DNA from: JAAYXU01 sp050942555
GTDB lineage: Bacteria > Bacillota > Clostridia > Christensenellales > UMGS416
Length of the DNA: 26,408 bases
NCBI GenBank assembly: GCA_050942555.1
Contig: JBMNNN010000008.1
Coordinates: forward strand, 1-26,408
Reading direction: 5' to 3'
Shown here: in pieces, positions 7,451 to 14,248 of the stretch
Layout: every line of letters starts with the position of its first letter
Numbering within the stretch: position 1 is the first letter of the stretch
The notes under the pieces: generated by a model
What the model was told of the DNA's origin: nothing
Database searches by the model: none
What the model saw: only the letters and a program-made list of their open reading frames with translations
Position numbers and translations under genes: made by a program

Positions 7451-8291
7451 CTGCGGGTACTCCTTCTTTCGTGATCGCGGCGAGCCTCTCGGGCATACCG
7501 GCGTATACGACGTTATGCATAATCTCGCGGCTATAGCGCAGGTCCATCAGGTCGAGCGCCGCGGCCACCTGTCCCGCTGCCCAGCGGCAGGCCTCCGCCG
7601 TCAGCCGCAATGTGTCCTCCCGGCTGCCCGGTGCCAGAAGCAGCGGATTATAGCTGCCCGAAGCCTCGTCGCGCGCAAGATCGTCCAGCGCGTCGATCAT
7701 ATACAGCCACCTGCCCGTCTGGCGCGCCATCCACGCAAGCGGCTCACGCACCGCCGCGCCAAGTCCCGGACACGAAACGGCCGCTTCCTCCAGCAGCGCG
7801 CCGAATACCTCGGCCGGGTAATCCATCTGTCCGCATTTGTCGCGCTCCAGCGCAAGAAGCTCCGCCAGCCGCGCGTCCACCTTCCGCGCCACATCGGCGA
7901 GCCGCCTGGCCGCGCCCCGCGCATAGCCCGCCAGCGCCAGCCTTCCTGCGCCCGCCCGGATGTCGCGCTCGTCGCGCCATCCATCGATCGCGCGCCGGTG
8001 CGCGAGCAGCAGGCCCAGATCCGCACAGTATGAAGCCGCCTGTCCGGGTTCGCTCACTTTGTGCGCGCGCAGCGGCCGCACGACGCACCGTCTCTGCCGT
8101 ATCCGCTCGGGCTCTCCGGCCAGATCCGACAGCAGCAGGCTCATCAGCGCCGTGTCGTATGTGAGCGCGAGCCGGGGAACCTGCCCGCAGGTCAGCGCCG
8201 TGGCCCTGCACAGACCGCAGTAGTGCGCGCGGTAACGGTAATACTGGCTCACCCTGAGCTCGGGTATAAGCGGCCTCAGATATCCGAACAT
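7443..8291 (-). CDS. DUF5685 family protein
   Basis: The protein has 282 residues and begins MFGYLRPLIPELRVSQYYRYRA, the start I associate with DUF5685. It then has a Cys pair YCGLC (residues 25 and 28). The rest is predicted mostly helical and Ala/Leu/Arg-rich, with no signal peptide or clear membrane span. Two acidic motifs stand out: IDGWRDERD (102-110) and DALDDLARDE (200-209), the second followed by GSYNPLL. Their spacing and form recall the paired Asp motifs of isoprenoid synthases, but this is a resemblance only. It is the first gene after the promoter at 8313-8341, with GGGGGA before the ATG, and is coupled to the J-domain gene. The biochemical function of the family is not known to me. 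Confidence 0.82.
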   Translation of the reverse strand: MFGYLRPLIPELRVSQYYRYRAHYCGLCRATALTCGQVPRLALTYDTALMSLLLSDLAGEPERIRQRRCVVRPLRAHKVSEPGQAASYCADLGLLLAHRRAIDGWRDERDIRAGAGRLALAGYARGAARRLADVARKVDARLAELLALERDKCGQMDYPAEVFGALLEEAAVSCPGLGAAVREPLAWMARQTGRWLYMIDALDDLARDEASGSYNPLLLAPGSREDTLRLTAEACRWAAGQVAAALDLMDLRYSREIMHNVVYAGMPERLAAITKEGVPADG

Positions 8292-8312
8292 GGCTCCCCC
8301 TTATTTTCACCA

Positions 8313-8341
8313 ATTGTAGCATGAAACGCGGTCGATGAAAA
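8313..8341 (-). promoter_or_regulatory. Sigma-A-type promoter of the DUF5685-DnaJ operon
   Basis: On the minus strand the -10 box TACAAT (8313-8318) has an extended TGC before it. It is 17 bases from the -35 box TTTTCA (8336-8341; four of six consensus bases). The start codon of the DUF5685 gene is 21 bases beyond the -10. No other convincing promoter is seen before the five tightly packed genes that follow. Confidence 0.75.
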
Positions 8342-8448
8342 GAAAAAGCGTGGACTTTAAGGCCGGTGTCACTGACCCCGCCCATACCATATGGTGTACT
8401 GCGATATAGATTCGCAAATATAAACAGTAATCGAAAGGAGTAGTATCA

Positions 8449-8931
8449 ATGCAGTTAACAAAGCATAGCTGCGGTATATATATCGTGTGCATACTCGTGT
8501 GCATGCTGGTGATCGTTACAGGAATTGTTGTCATAGTGTGCTGTGACCGACAGGCGGACTCACAGTACAGAGCATTCTGCCCGGCGGATTCGGTAACCTC
8601 CGAGCTTTCCGACAGTATTCTGACGAGTGTCAATCTTCCGCCAAATGCCTGTATCACAAAAATACGGGCTTCGGTAACGACATCTGAGGCAACTCCCGGT
8701 TTTGATTTTGTATCTGTCACGGTGTTTTCCATAGTGGAAGGAGTAGGACAAAGGATTTATGTGACGGATTATCCCAAGGATCCCGATATATCTGTAGCAG
8801 CGTTTGAAACAGACTTTATCTATCCTCTGCGCATAGGTCCGGAGGGAGGGTTTGTCTTCCTTGCCAACAAAGGATCTTTCAGAGCATACCAGGAGTTAAC
8901 GGTCGTATATTGCCCTGACTGCGTAGAATAA
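8449..8931 (+). CDS. Hypothetical secreted or membrane-anchored protein, AT-rich
   Basis: I do not recognise this 160-residue protein. It has one N-terminal hydrophobic span (about residues 9-31, YIVCILVCMLVIVTGIVVIV) and then an outside domain of about 125 residues. That domain is rich in Thr, Ser, Val and aromatic residues, in a pattern that suggests beta strands, and ends with a CPDC pair. GAAAGGAG precedes the ATG at good spacing. Base composition differs from the neighbours: two 60-base lines counted by hand are 45% and 38% GC (8461-8520 and 8701-8760), against 82% for a line in the DUF5685 gene. This fits recent acquisition or a lineage-specific gene. It is transcribed away from the DUF5685 operon and ends at a hairpin terminator. 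Confidence 0.75.
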   Translation: MQLTKHSCGIYIVCILVCMLVIVTGIVVIVCCDRQADSQYRAFCPADSVTSELSDSILTSVNLPPNACITKIRASVTTSEATPGFDFVSVTVFSIVEGVGQRIYVTDYPKDPDISVAAFETDFIYPLRIGPEGGFVFLANKGSFRAYQELTVVYCPDCVE

Positions 8932-8942
8932 CAAATGCGACT

Positions 8943-8968
8943 TAAAGGGCAGGAACCCCTGCCCTTTA
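8943..8968. terminator. Hairpin terminator between converging genes
   Basis: A perfect 11-bp stem (TAAAGGGCAGG with its complement) closes a four-base AACC loop. The arms end in AAA/TTT, so the hairpin has a short U run whichever strand is transcribed. It sits 11 bases after the stop of the AT-rich gene and 20 bases after the end of the minus-strand gene that follows. Confidence 0.75.
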
Positions 8969-8988
8969 TCATACCCAGGTAGCAAATA

Positions 8989-10242
8989 TTACTTCCATTC
9001 GCCCTCGGGCACCAGATAGCGCACCCAGTATCCTCCCCCCATCCGCCCGGGCAGATAGTGCATGAACTGGCTTAGGCCCGCCGGGGGCTGCCATCCCGCA
9101 GGCCCGGGCACCCCTACCAGATAGAAGCCCTGCTCGCCGATCGGAATATGCCCGACGATATAATGATCGTACTCCTGCCCGCCGGGAACCGGAACCCGCG
9201 CGAAACGCGCTCCGGGCAGCAGCCCGATAAACGGCGTATCTTCGGGACAGGTTCGCATGAGCTCCGGGATCGTATCGGGCGCGGCTGCAGACGGAAGCGG
9301 CGCGGGCTCGGATTCGCGCGGGAGCGACGCCTGCGGCGCGGGCTCTGCGGCCAGCGTGGCTGGTTGCCCTCGGTTAAGCGGCGCGCGGGACATCGGCGCT
9401 TTTGCGCCCGGCTCTTCCTTCTCATCGCCCGGGGATGGTTCGCCCGCAGATTCCGGCTCTCCGTCCTGCTCCCGGCTCACACTAGCGGCATCCGGAGTTT
9501 CCGGCTCGTCCGGCGCTTCTTCGCGTGCCGATGTGGCGACGGCCGGGGCTTCCGCTTCGTCCGGCGCTTCCTCGCGCACGGCCTGCTGTTGCACTCCGGG
9601 AGGTGTAACGCTGGACGTGGGTTTCTCATCAGCCGCCTCTTCCGGCCTCTCCTCCTTTTCCGCCGGTGGCAGCATAGCGGCGGGCTGCCGTTCCTCCTCT
9701 TTTTTGGCATCAACCGTTTTACCCGGCGCGGTGGACACATCGTTCGGCGGAGTTTCATCAATTTTTACTGCCGGTGGCTCAGAGCCCCGGCCGGATCGGG
9801 GCCCGGACGCCGCGGGCTTCTGCGCAGGCGATTGGAGGTCGGTTATCGGGGAGAGAGGCGGCGCGGCGGTTTTTTGTTTCGCATAAAAGACTATTTCGGT
9901 GGCCTTCTGCCGCCAGTGCTGGGAATCCACGGTACCGGCCAATAGCAGCAGCCGGTCGTCCGCTGTGATCCATATGATTCCCGGCGAGGGCCCGATTCCC
10001 CGTCCCGACAGATTCCATACCCCGCCGGCGTCGACGCGGGTGAGCGGTATCCACAGCGTCTTGAAGTCCTCTGAAGGTCCCCATCCCGCCCGGGCTGCCA
10101 GTCTGCCCGTCACGCCCGGCAGCCGGATTACCCCGGTGATGATCCATCCATTCGCGCTGGTAATGATATATCCGTGTCCTGAACCCGGGCGACTCATACC
10201 TGTGCCCGGACGGAAAAGCAGCTGCGTCCGTCTGTCGCTCAT
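8989..10242 (-). CDS. Two-domain protein of unknown function with long Pro/Glu/Ala linker
   Basis: The protein has 417 residues. A folded N-terminal region (about 15-120) has alternating hydrophobic residues and ends IIWITADDRLLLLAGTVD. A low-complexity linker of about 220 residues follows, rich in E, P, A and S, with repeats such as AREEAPDE occurring twice. The last 80 residues form a second domain (PFIGLLPGARFARVPVPGG, HYIVGHIP, FYLVGVPGP, GGYWVRYLVPEGEW). I recall this N- and C-terminal combination from uncharacterised, possibly spore-associated clostridial proteins, but cannot give a reliable family name. There is no signal peptide or membrane span. Its ribosome-binding site (GGGAGGGG) is held within a strong hairpin. 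The gene may be monocistronic; rsmA upstream ends 79 bases before its start. Confidence 0.8.
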   Translation of the reverse strand: MSDRRTQLLFRPGTGMSRPGSGHGYIITSANGWIITGVIRLPGVTGRLAARAGWGPSEDFKTLWIPLTRVDAGGVWNLSGRGIGPSPGIIWITADDRLLLLAGTVDSQHWRQKATEIVFYAKQKTAAPPLSPITDLQSPAQKPAASGPRSGRGSEPPAVKIDETPPNDVSTAPGKTVDAKKEEERQPAAMLPPAEKEERPEEAADEKPTSSVTPPGVQQQAVREEAPDEAEAPAVATSAREEAPDEPETPDAASVSREQDGEPESAGEPSPGDEKEEPGAKAPMSRAPLNRGQPATLAAEPAPQASLPRESEPAPLPSAAAPDTIPELMRTCPEDTPFIGLLPGARFARVPVPGGQEYDHYIVGHIPIGEQGFYLVGVPGPAGWQPPAGLSQFMHYLPGRMGGGYWVRYLVPEGEWK

Positions 10243-10248
10243 AGGAAT

Positions 10249-10280
10249 CCCCTCCCGTATAGGAATCTATGCGGGAGGGG
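10249..10280 (-). promoter_or_regulatory. Hairpin covering the ribosome-binding site
   Basis: On the minus strand CCCCTCCCG (10272-10280) and CGGGAGGGG (10249-10257) can form a 9-bp, almost all G-C stem with a 14-base loop. The second arm is the Shine-Dalgarno sequence of the gene starting at 10242, so translation would be shut while the stem is closed. The motif ATAGGAATC occurs twice here (10241-10249 and 10260-10268). No known riboswitch class is recognised. Confidence 0.6.
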
Positions 10281-10321
10281 GGGTAACTATGATAGCATAT
10301 ATTTATAATGGGAATTCTGCG

Positions 10322-11176
10322 CTACACGGGCAGCGCGGACACAGCCCGCGTCAGGGCCGCAAACTGCGCGAGCGTCAGCGTTTCGGCGCGGGCGCCAGGA
10401 TCGATGTCCGAGGCCGCCAGAAGCTGCCGCGCCTGCTCGCGGGTGACGCCCAGCCCCGACGCCAGCGAGTTCGCGATCTGCTTTCTCCGCTGGGAAAAGG
10501 CGGCTCTGACCACCCTGCGAAAAGCCTGCGCCGAGGGAACGTCCACCGGAGGGCATTCCCGCGCGGTCATATGCACGATCGCAGAGTCGACGCGGGGAGA
10601 CGGGTCAAAGGCCGAAGCGGGAACGGTCGCTACGAGCAGCGGGAGGGTATAATACTGCGCCATGACCGACAGGACGCCGTAATCCCGGCCTCCCGGCTGC
10701 GCGCAGATCCGCTCGGCGACCTCCTTTTGCACCATGACGGTAAGGGATATGATGGGAAGGCCTGATTCCAGCAGCTTCATCAGTATGGGCGTCGTGATGT
10801 AATACGGGAGGTTCGCGACCACCCGGAAAGGCCCTCCGTCCATATGCGCGCGGTGCAGCTCGTGCAGATCGGTACGGAGGATGTCGTCGAACAGGAGCGT
10901 GATGTCGCCCGCCGCGCGAAGCGTCTCCGACAGCACCGGCTCCAGCGCCCTGTCCACCTCCAGCGCCGTCACCCGCGCCCCAGCGCGGCACAGCGCGCGG
11001 GTCAGCGTTCCGGCCCCCGCCCCGATTTCCAGTACCCGGTCGCCCGGCGCTGTCTCCGACATGGCGACGATCCGGTCAAGGAGCTCCCGGTCATGAAGAA
11101 AATTCTGCCCCAGCGCGCGGCGCGGCTGAAACCGGCGGGCTCTGAGTACCTCTTTTTCATTCTTACTATCGTGCAT
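10322..11176 (-). CDS. rsmA: 16S rRNA dimethyladenosine transferase (KsgA)
   Basis: The 284-residue enzyme dimethylates two adjacent adenines in the 3' terminal hairpin of 16S rRNA during small-subunit maturation, using S-adenosylmethionine. Visible motifs are the N-terminal FQPRRALGQNFLHD, the SAM-binding VLEIGAGAGTLT, the catalytic NLPYYITTPIL and the C-terminal FSQRRKQIANSL. A longer reading frame begins at 11308, but the ATG at 11176 has AGGAGA six bases upstream and gives the usual family N-terminus. In many Firmicutes rsmA follows the nuclease gene rnmV or precedes ispE. Neither is here, so the gene appears to stand alone. Confidence 0.96.
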   Translation of the reverse strand: MHDSKNEKEVLRARRFQPRRALGQNFLHDRELLDRIVAMSETAPGDRVLEIGAGAGTLTRALCRAGARVTALEVDRALEPVLSETLRAAGDITLLFDDILRTDLHELHRAHMDGGPFRVVANLPYYITTPILMKLLESGLPIISLTVMVQKEVAERICAQPGGRDYGVLSVMAQYYTLPLLVATVPASAFDPSPRVDSAIVHMTARECPPVDVPSAQAFRRVVRAAFSQRRKQIANSLASGLGVTREQARQLLAASDIDPGARAETLTLAQFAALTRAVSALPV

Positions 11177-11267
11177 CGGCTCTCCTGCGCTGCGGGCCTC
11201 CATCGCCCGAAAGCGCGCGATTGCGGCAAATACAATGGAAATCCGCGGCATGGCTGGCAGTTTTCCA

Positions 11268-11296
11268 TTGACGCAGCCTATTATTCGTTTTATTAT
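11268..11296 (+). promoter_or_regulatory. Sigma-A-type promoter with a palindrome at the -10
   Basis: The -35 box TTGACG (11268-11273) and -10 box TATTAT (11291-11296) each match five of six consensus bases and are exactly 17 apart. The product would be the mRNA of the zinc-ribbon gene, with a leader of about 50 bases. A 12-base palindrome TATAGTACTATA (11294-11305) overlaps the -10 and predicted start. An inverted repeat CAATGGAAA/TTTCCATTG (11233-11241 and 11262-11270) overlaps the -35. Either could bind a regulator. Confidence 0.75.
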
Positions 11297-11354
11297 AGTA
11301 CTATACATTTCTCATAACGTCCATACATAGTCGCGCGCGAAAGGAGCTGCCCCC

Positions 11355-13352
11355 ATGAAGTGTCCATCCTGCCTTCGGGAGTTGCCGGATCAGTCTAAAT
11401 TCTGCGGGTACTGCGGAGCCATGATCGCCGCTCCCTCTCCCCCGGAGCCACCCACTCAACCGCCGGGTCTTCCTTCCTTCACGGTGCAGCCAGACGTGCA
11501 GGCCGAAGCGGGCGGCATATCTGCGGGACTTGATGCGGGTCAGCCCGTGATGCAGTCGCCTGCCGTCGCTCCCCCTCCGCCGCCAGAACCAGAACCGACA
11601 ACACTACCGGTAGCGCCCGAAACGCATACCGAAGCGCATCCAGAGGCGCTGGCGGACACGCAGCCTGAGGCGATGGTGGACACGCAGCCTGAGGCACATG
11701 CGGACGATGCGATGACCGAAGAGCCTCCCGCACCCCCCGCTCCTGTTTCGGCTTCCCTTAGCGAGAACGACCAGCCCGCCCCGAAGAAAAAAGCAGGCCC
11801 GGTTGTCTTCGTCGTCGTGGCAGTCGCCGTACTCTTAATTGTAGCGGGTCTCATATGGGCTCTTCCCCGGATCGGCATTGGCGCTTCGAGTGAAACGCTC
11901 AGTACCATGCCCCTGCTGGTCAGCGAGGACGGCATGCTGGTGGCGTCGGGCAAAAAAGCGCTGGAGCTGGCTGACGACACCGCTGACTACAGCGGATACA
12001 GCGCCCTGTGCTATACGATGGACGGCAAGCGCTTCGTCTACTATGACGAAATCGACGGTGATTTAGCCACTCTATATATCGGTGCGGCCGGAGGTAGAGC
12101 CAAAAAAATCGATACCGACGTCGTAGTCGGGCAGATACTCGTCCGGCCCGGCGCGGTGCTCTATCTGCGTCAGGAGAAAAACGATACGGTGCTGTGCCTG
12201 TACGACGGAAAGCAGGTACACGAGCTGTCCGAGGACGCGCAGGGAGGCTCGGAGACTTGGTGTTGCTCGGACGACGGCTCATTTGTAAGCTACGCCACTC
12301 ATAACAAAAACGGAGAAACCGTGGGCGTCTACCGGTACAAGGGCAAAGACTATAAGCTGTCCAAGAACACGACGATAATATATGTTTCGCCAAATGGAAA
12401 AGCCGCGTATGCCGCGGATAACGGGGACGTATATGATGGAATCATCGATACGCTCTACGCGCTCGTCGACTATGAGAAAATTGAAGCGGTCGCCGTAGGA
12501 GAGGACGTGGTCTCGGTGCTCATCGACCGCTCCAACAACGCCGTCGCTTTCCTGGGCGACTATGACCTTCCTGACGATGCTGGTGATCTCCTGTATGCGA
12601 AATGGGGCAAAAAGGCCGTCGAGATCGACTCTAAGGTCAGCGATCTGCGCTATCTGCCTAGCGGCGAAATGTCCGGCAGTATGTTCGGGAGCAATATGGT
12701 GTCGGTGACGAAGCTTTACAGCGGCGCGATCAGAAGCGTATCGGAGAGTTTCCGCGGGGAACTCTACTATGTCCGGAAGGATACGCTGATGGTTTCTCCG
12801 TTCAAGCCCCATCGCTCGGTTGAGCTCATCGACGATATCAGCAAGTTCTATGGCAGCGTAGCGGCTGTGCGCGGCGTGCTGTACTGGCAGGACAGAAAGG
12901 ATATCGTAAGCTACAAGATCGGCAGTTTCAGGGATCCGGTCGAGTGGCGCGCCGACGCTATCGAAAACGGCTTTATGGTGCTCCGCGATGGAACCGTATT
13001 TAGCGGCGAGGATGACGAACTGTTCATCCAGCCCTACGGCAGCGACGCGGACGCGGTCTCAATACTCAAGGACTCCGACGAATATACGAGCGTTGGCATA
13101 AGCCCCGATCAGAAGCTTCTTTACTACCTGGACGACGACGAGCTCTACTATATACCGATGCGGGGCGGTAAGCCCGTGAGGGTCATAAAAGACGCCGAGG
13201 ATGTCTGCCTTACGACCGCGGGAGTGTATATACTGGCCGATTATGATGCCGAGGACGGCGGAGAGGTGTTCTTCGTGGGATACGGCAAGGCCAATCCCGT
13301 CAGTATCGCCAAAGATATCATGCGCTTTACCGTCCTCGTATACGGGCGCTGA
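11355..13352 (+). CDS. Zinc-ribbon protein with one membrane span and a large propeller-like C-terminal domain
   Basis: The protein has 665 residues. It begins with a zinc ribbon (C3, C6, C17, C20 in MKCPSCLRELPDQSKFCGYCG). A Pro/Glu-rich linker follows (about 25-140), including an eight-residue repeat around ADTQPEAM encoded by near-identical 24-base units at 11654-11695. One membrane span (about 147-170) is followed by a region of about 490 residues in repeated beta-rich units, such as YTMDGKRFVYYDEIDGDLAT and SPDQKLLYYLDDDELYYIP. The ribbon should face the cytoplasm and the repeat region, which resembles a WD40/TolB-type beta-propeller, the outside. Proteins of this layout are common in Clostridia and mostly uncharacterised. 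It has its own promoter, an AAGGAG site and a strong terminator. Confidence 0.85.
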   Translation: MKCPSCLRELPDQSKFCGYCGAMIAAPSPPEPPTQPPGLPSFTVQPDVQAEAGGISAGLDAGQPVMQSPAVAPPPPPEPEPTTLPVAPETHTEAHPEALADTQPEAMVDTQPEAHADDAMTEEPPAPPAPVSASLSENDQPAPKKKAGPVVFVVVAVAVLLIVAGLIWALPRIGIGASSETLSTMPLLVSEDGMLVASGKKALELADDTADYSGYSALCYTMDGKRFVYYDEIDGDLATLYIGAAGGRAKKIDTDVVVGQILVRPGAVLYLRQEKNDTVLCLYDGKQVHELSEDAQGGSETWCCSDDGSFVSYATHNKNGETVGVYRYKGKDYKLSKNTTIIYVSPNGKAAYAADNGDVYDGIIDTLYALVDYEKIEAVAVGEDVVSVLIDRSNNAVAFLGDYDLPDDAGDLLYAKWGKKAVEIDSKVSDLRYLPSGEMSGSMFGSNMVSVTKLYSGAIRSVSESFRGELYYVRKDTLMVSPFKPHRSVELIDDISKFYGSVAAVRGVLYWQDRKDIVSYKIGSFRDPVEWRADAIENGFMVLRDGTVFSGEDDELFIQPYGSDADAVSILKDSDEYTSVGISPDQKLLYYLDDDELYYIPMRGGKPVRVIKDAEDVCLTTAGVYILADYDAEDGGEVFFVGYGKANPVSIAKDIMRFTVLVYGR

Positions 13353-13366
13353 GCCACAGAACCGCC

Positions 13367-13399
13367 ACGGCCTGCCAAAGTCCGGCAGGCCGTTTTTTT
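13367..13399 (+). terminator. Rho-independent terminator of the zinc-ribbon gene
   Basis: A 10-bp GC-rich stem (ACGGCCTGCC at 13367-13376, GGCAGGCCGT at 13384-13393) closes a seven-base loop. It is followed by a run of seven T (13393-13399). It starts 14 bases after the stop codon, and the minus-strand kinase gene ends 9 bases further on. Confidence 0.95.
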
Positions 13400-13407
13400 G
13401 CGTGGAG

Positions 13408-14244
13408 TTAGAGCCCGATCCCTATGCGCGTACAGGCTGCGCGCCCTTCCAGTATGTCGCTGATGTGGTGCCGCGCGTGGCCGATATAGACCACGGTGCT
13501 GTTGCGGACAGGGCCCAGCACATATTCGAGCTTCGCGAAAGCGCCCCCGGCCCCGGCGCGGCTTGCGCCCTGGCAGTAGCGCTGCAGCGCGCGGATGCGT
13601 TCCTCTACCGTATCGGCGTCGGGCCCGGTGATCGTCTCAACCAGCGTCGAGGGATCGTTGACGTCCCGGTAGATACCCTCCACCGACGTGAGTATGACGA
13701 GCTGGCGCGCCTTGACGATGAGCGCGATGATGCCGGCGGTCTCGTCGTTGTCGATGCACTCTACGACCTGGCTGTTCCGGGAGCGCAGCGCGCTTAATTC
13801 CATCCGCCGGTTCTCCTCGAAGCTGACCGGATCGTTGTAGTTCACGATGGGCACCGCGCCTTGTTCCGCCGCCCGCATCAGGAATTTCCGGATATATTCC
13901 CGCTTGATCGGGTCGTTGAAATGCGTATGCTCGACCAGCAGCTGCCGGACCGAATATGCGGGATTGATGAAGCGCCGGTAGTTCTCCATCAGAATGGCCT
14001 GTCCCTGGGCGGCATAGTCGGACTTGATTTCCTCCAGATCGCCTTCGGGCTCACAGCCGTGCCGCTTTATATAGTCGAGGCGGCCGATCTCGGTCGCGCC
14101 GGAGCTCACCCATATCATTCCGGGACGCAGCTCGCTTCCGATCCTCGCGAATATATTATAGTCGATGTCCATGTCTTCCCGGCGGATGAGGGCCATAGAG
14201 CCGATCTTCCCCACGATGTCGACGTAAAATTCCTTCCCGCTCAT
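13408..14244 (-). CDS. Amino-acid kinase superfamily protein, glutamate 5-kinase-like
   Basis: The 278-residue protein has the amino-acid kinase fold. An N-terminal glycine loop lies in VDIVGKIGSMALI, SSGATEIGR follows, then VNYNDPVSFEENRR and the nucleotide-site stretch ECIDNDETAGIIA. These match glutamate 5-kinase in order but not in detail: the usual lysine and glycine-serine start, NENDxV and DNDxLSA are altered. There is no PUA domain and no proA nearby, so proline synthesis is doubtful. Other carboxylate or carbamate kinases, or a regulatory role, are possible. The chosen ATG has AGGAG eight bases upstream and begins 5 bases after the MATE gene stop; an upstream ATG at 14265 lacks this. 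It is the last gene of the MFS-MATE-kinase operon. Confidence 0.8.
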   Translation of the reverse strand: MSGKEFYVDIVGKIGSMALIRREDMDIDYNIFARIGSELRPGMIWVSSGATEIGRLDYIKRHGCEPEGDLEEIKSDYAAQGQAILMENYRRFINPAYSVRQLLVEHTHFNDPIKREYIRKFLMRAAEQGAVPIVNYNDPVSFEENRRMELSALRSRNSQVVECIDNDETAGIIALIVKARQLVILTSVEGIYRDVNDPSTLVETITGPDADTVEERIRALQRYCQGASRAGAGGAFAKLEYVLGPVRNSTVVYIGHARHHISDILEGRAACTRIGIGL

Positions 14245-14248
14245 GATA

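Noticed and set aside
13408..14244. Assignment as proB
   Set aside because: Key glutamate 5-kinase motifs are altered, PUA is absent and proA is not adjacent.
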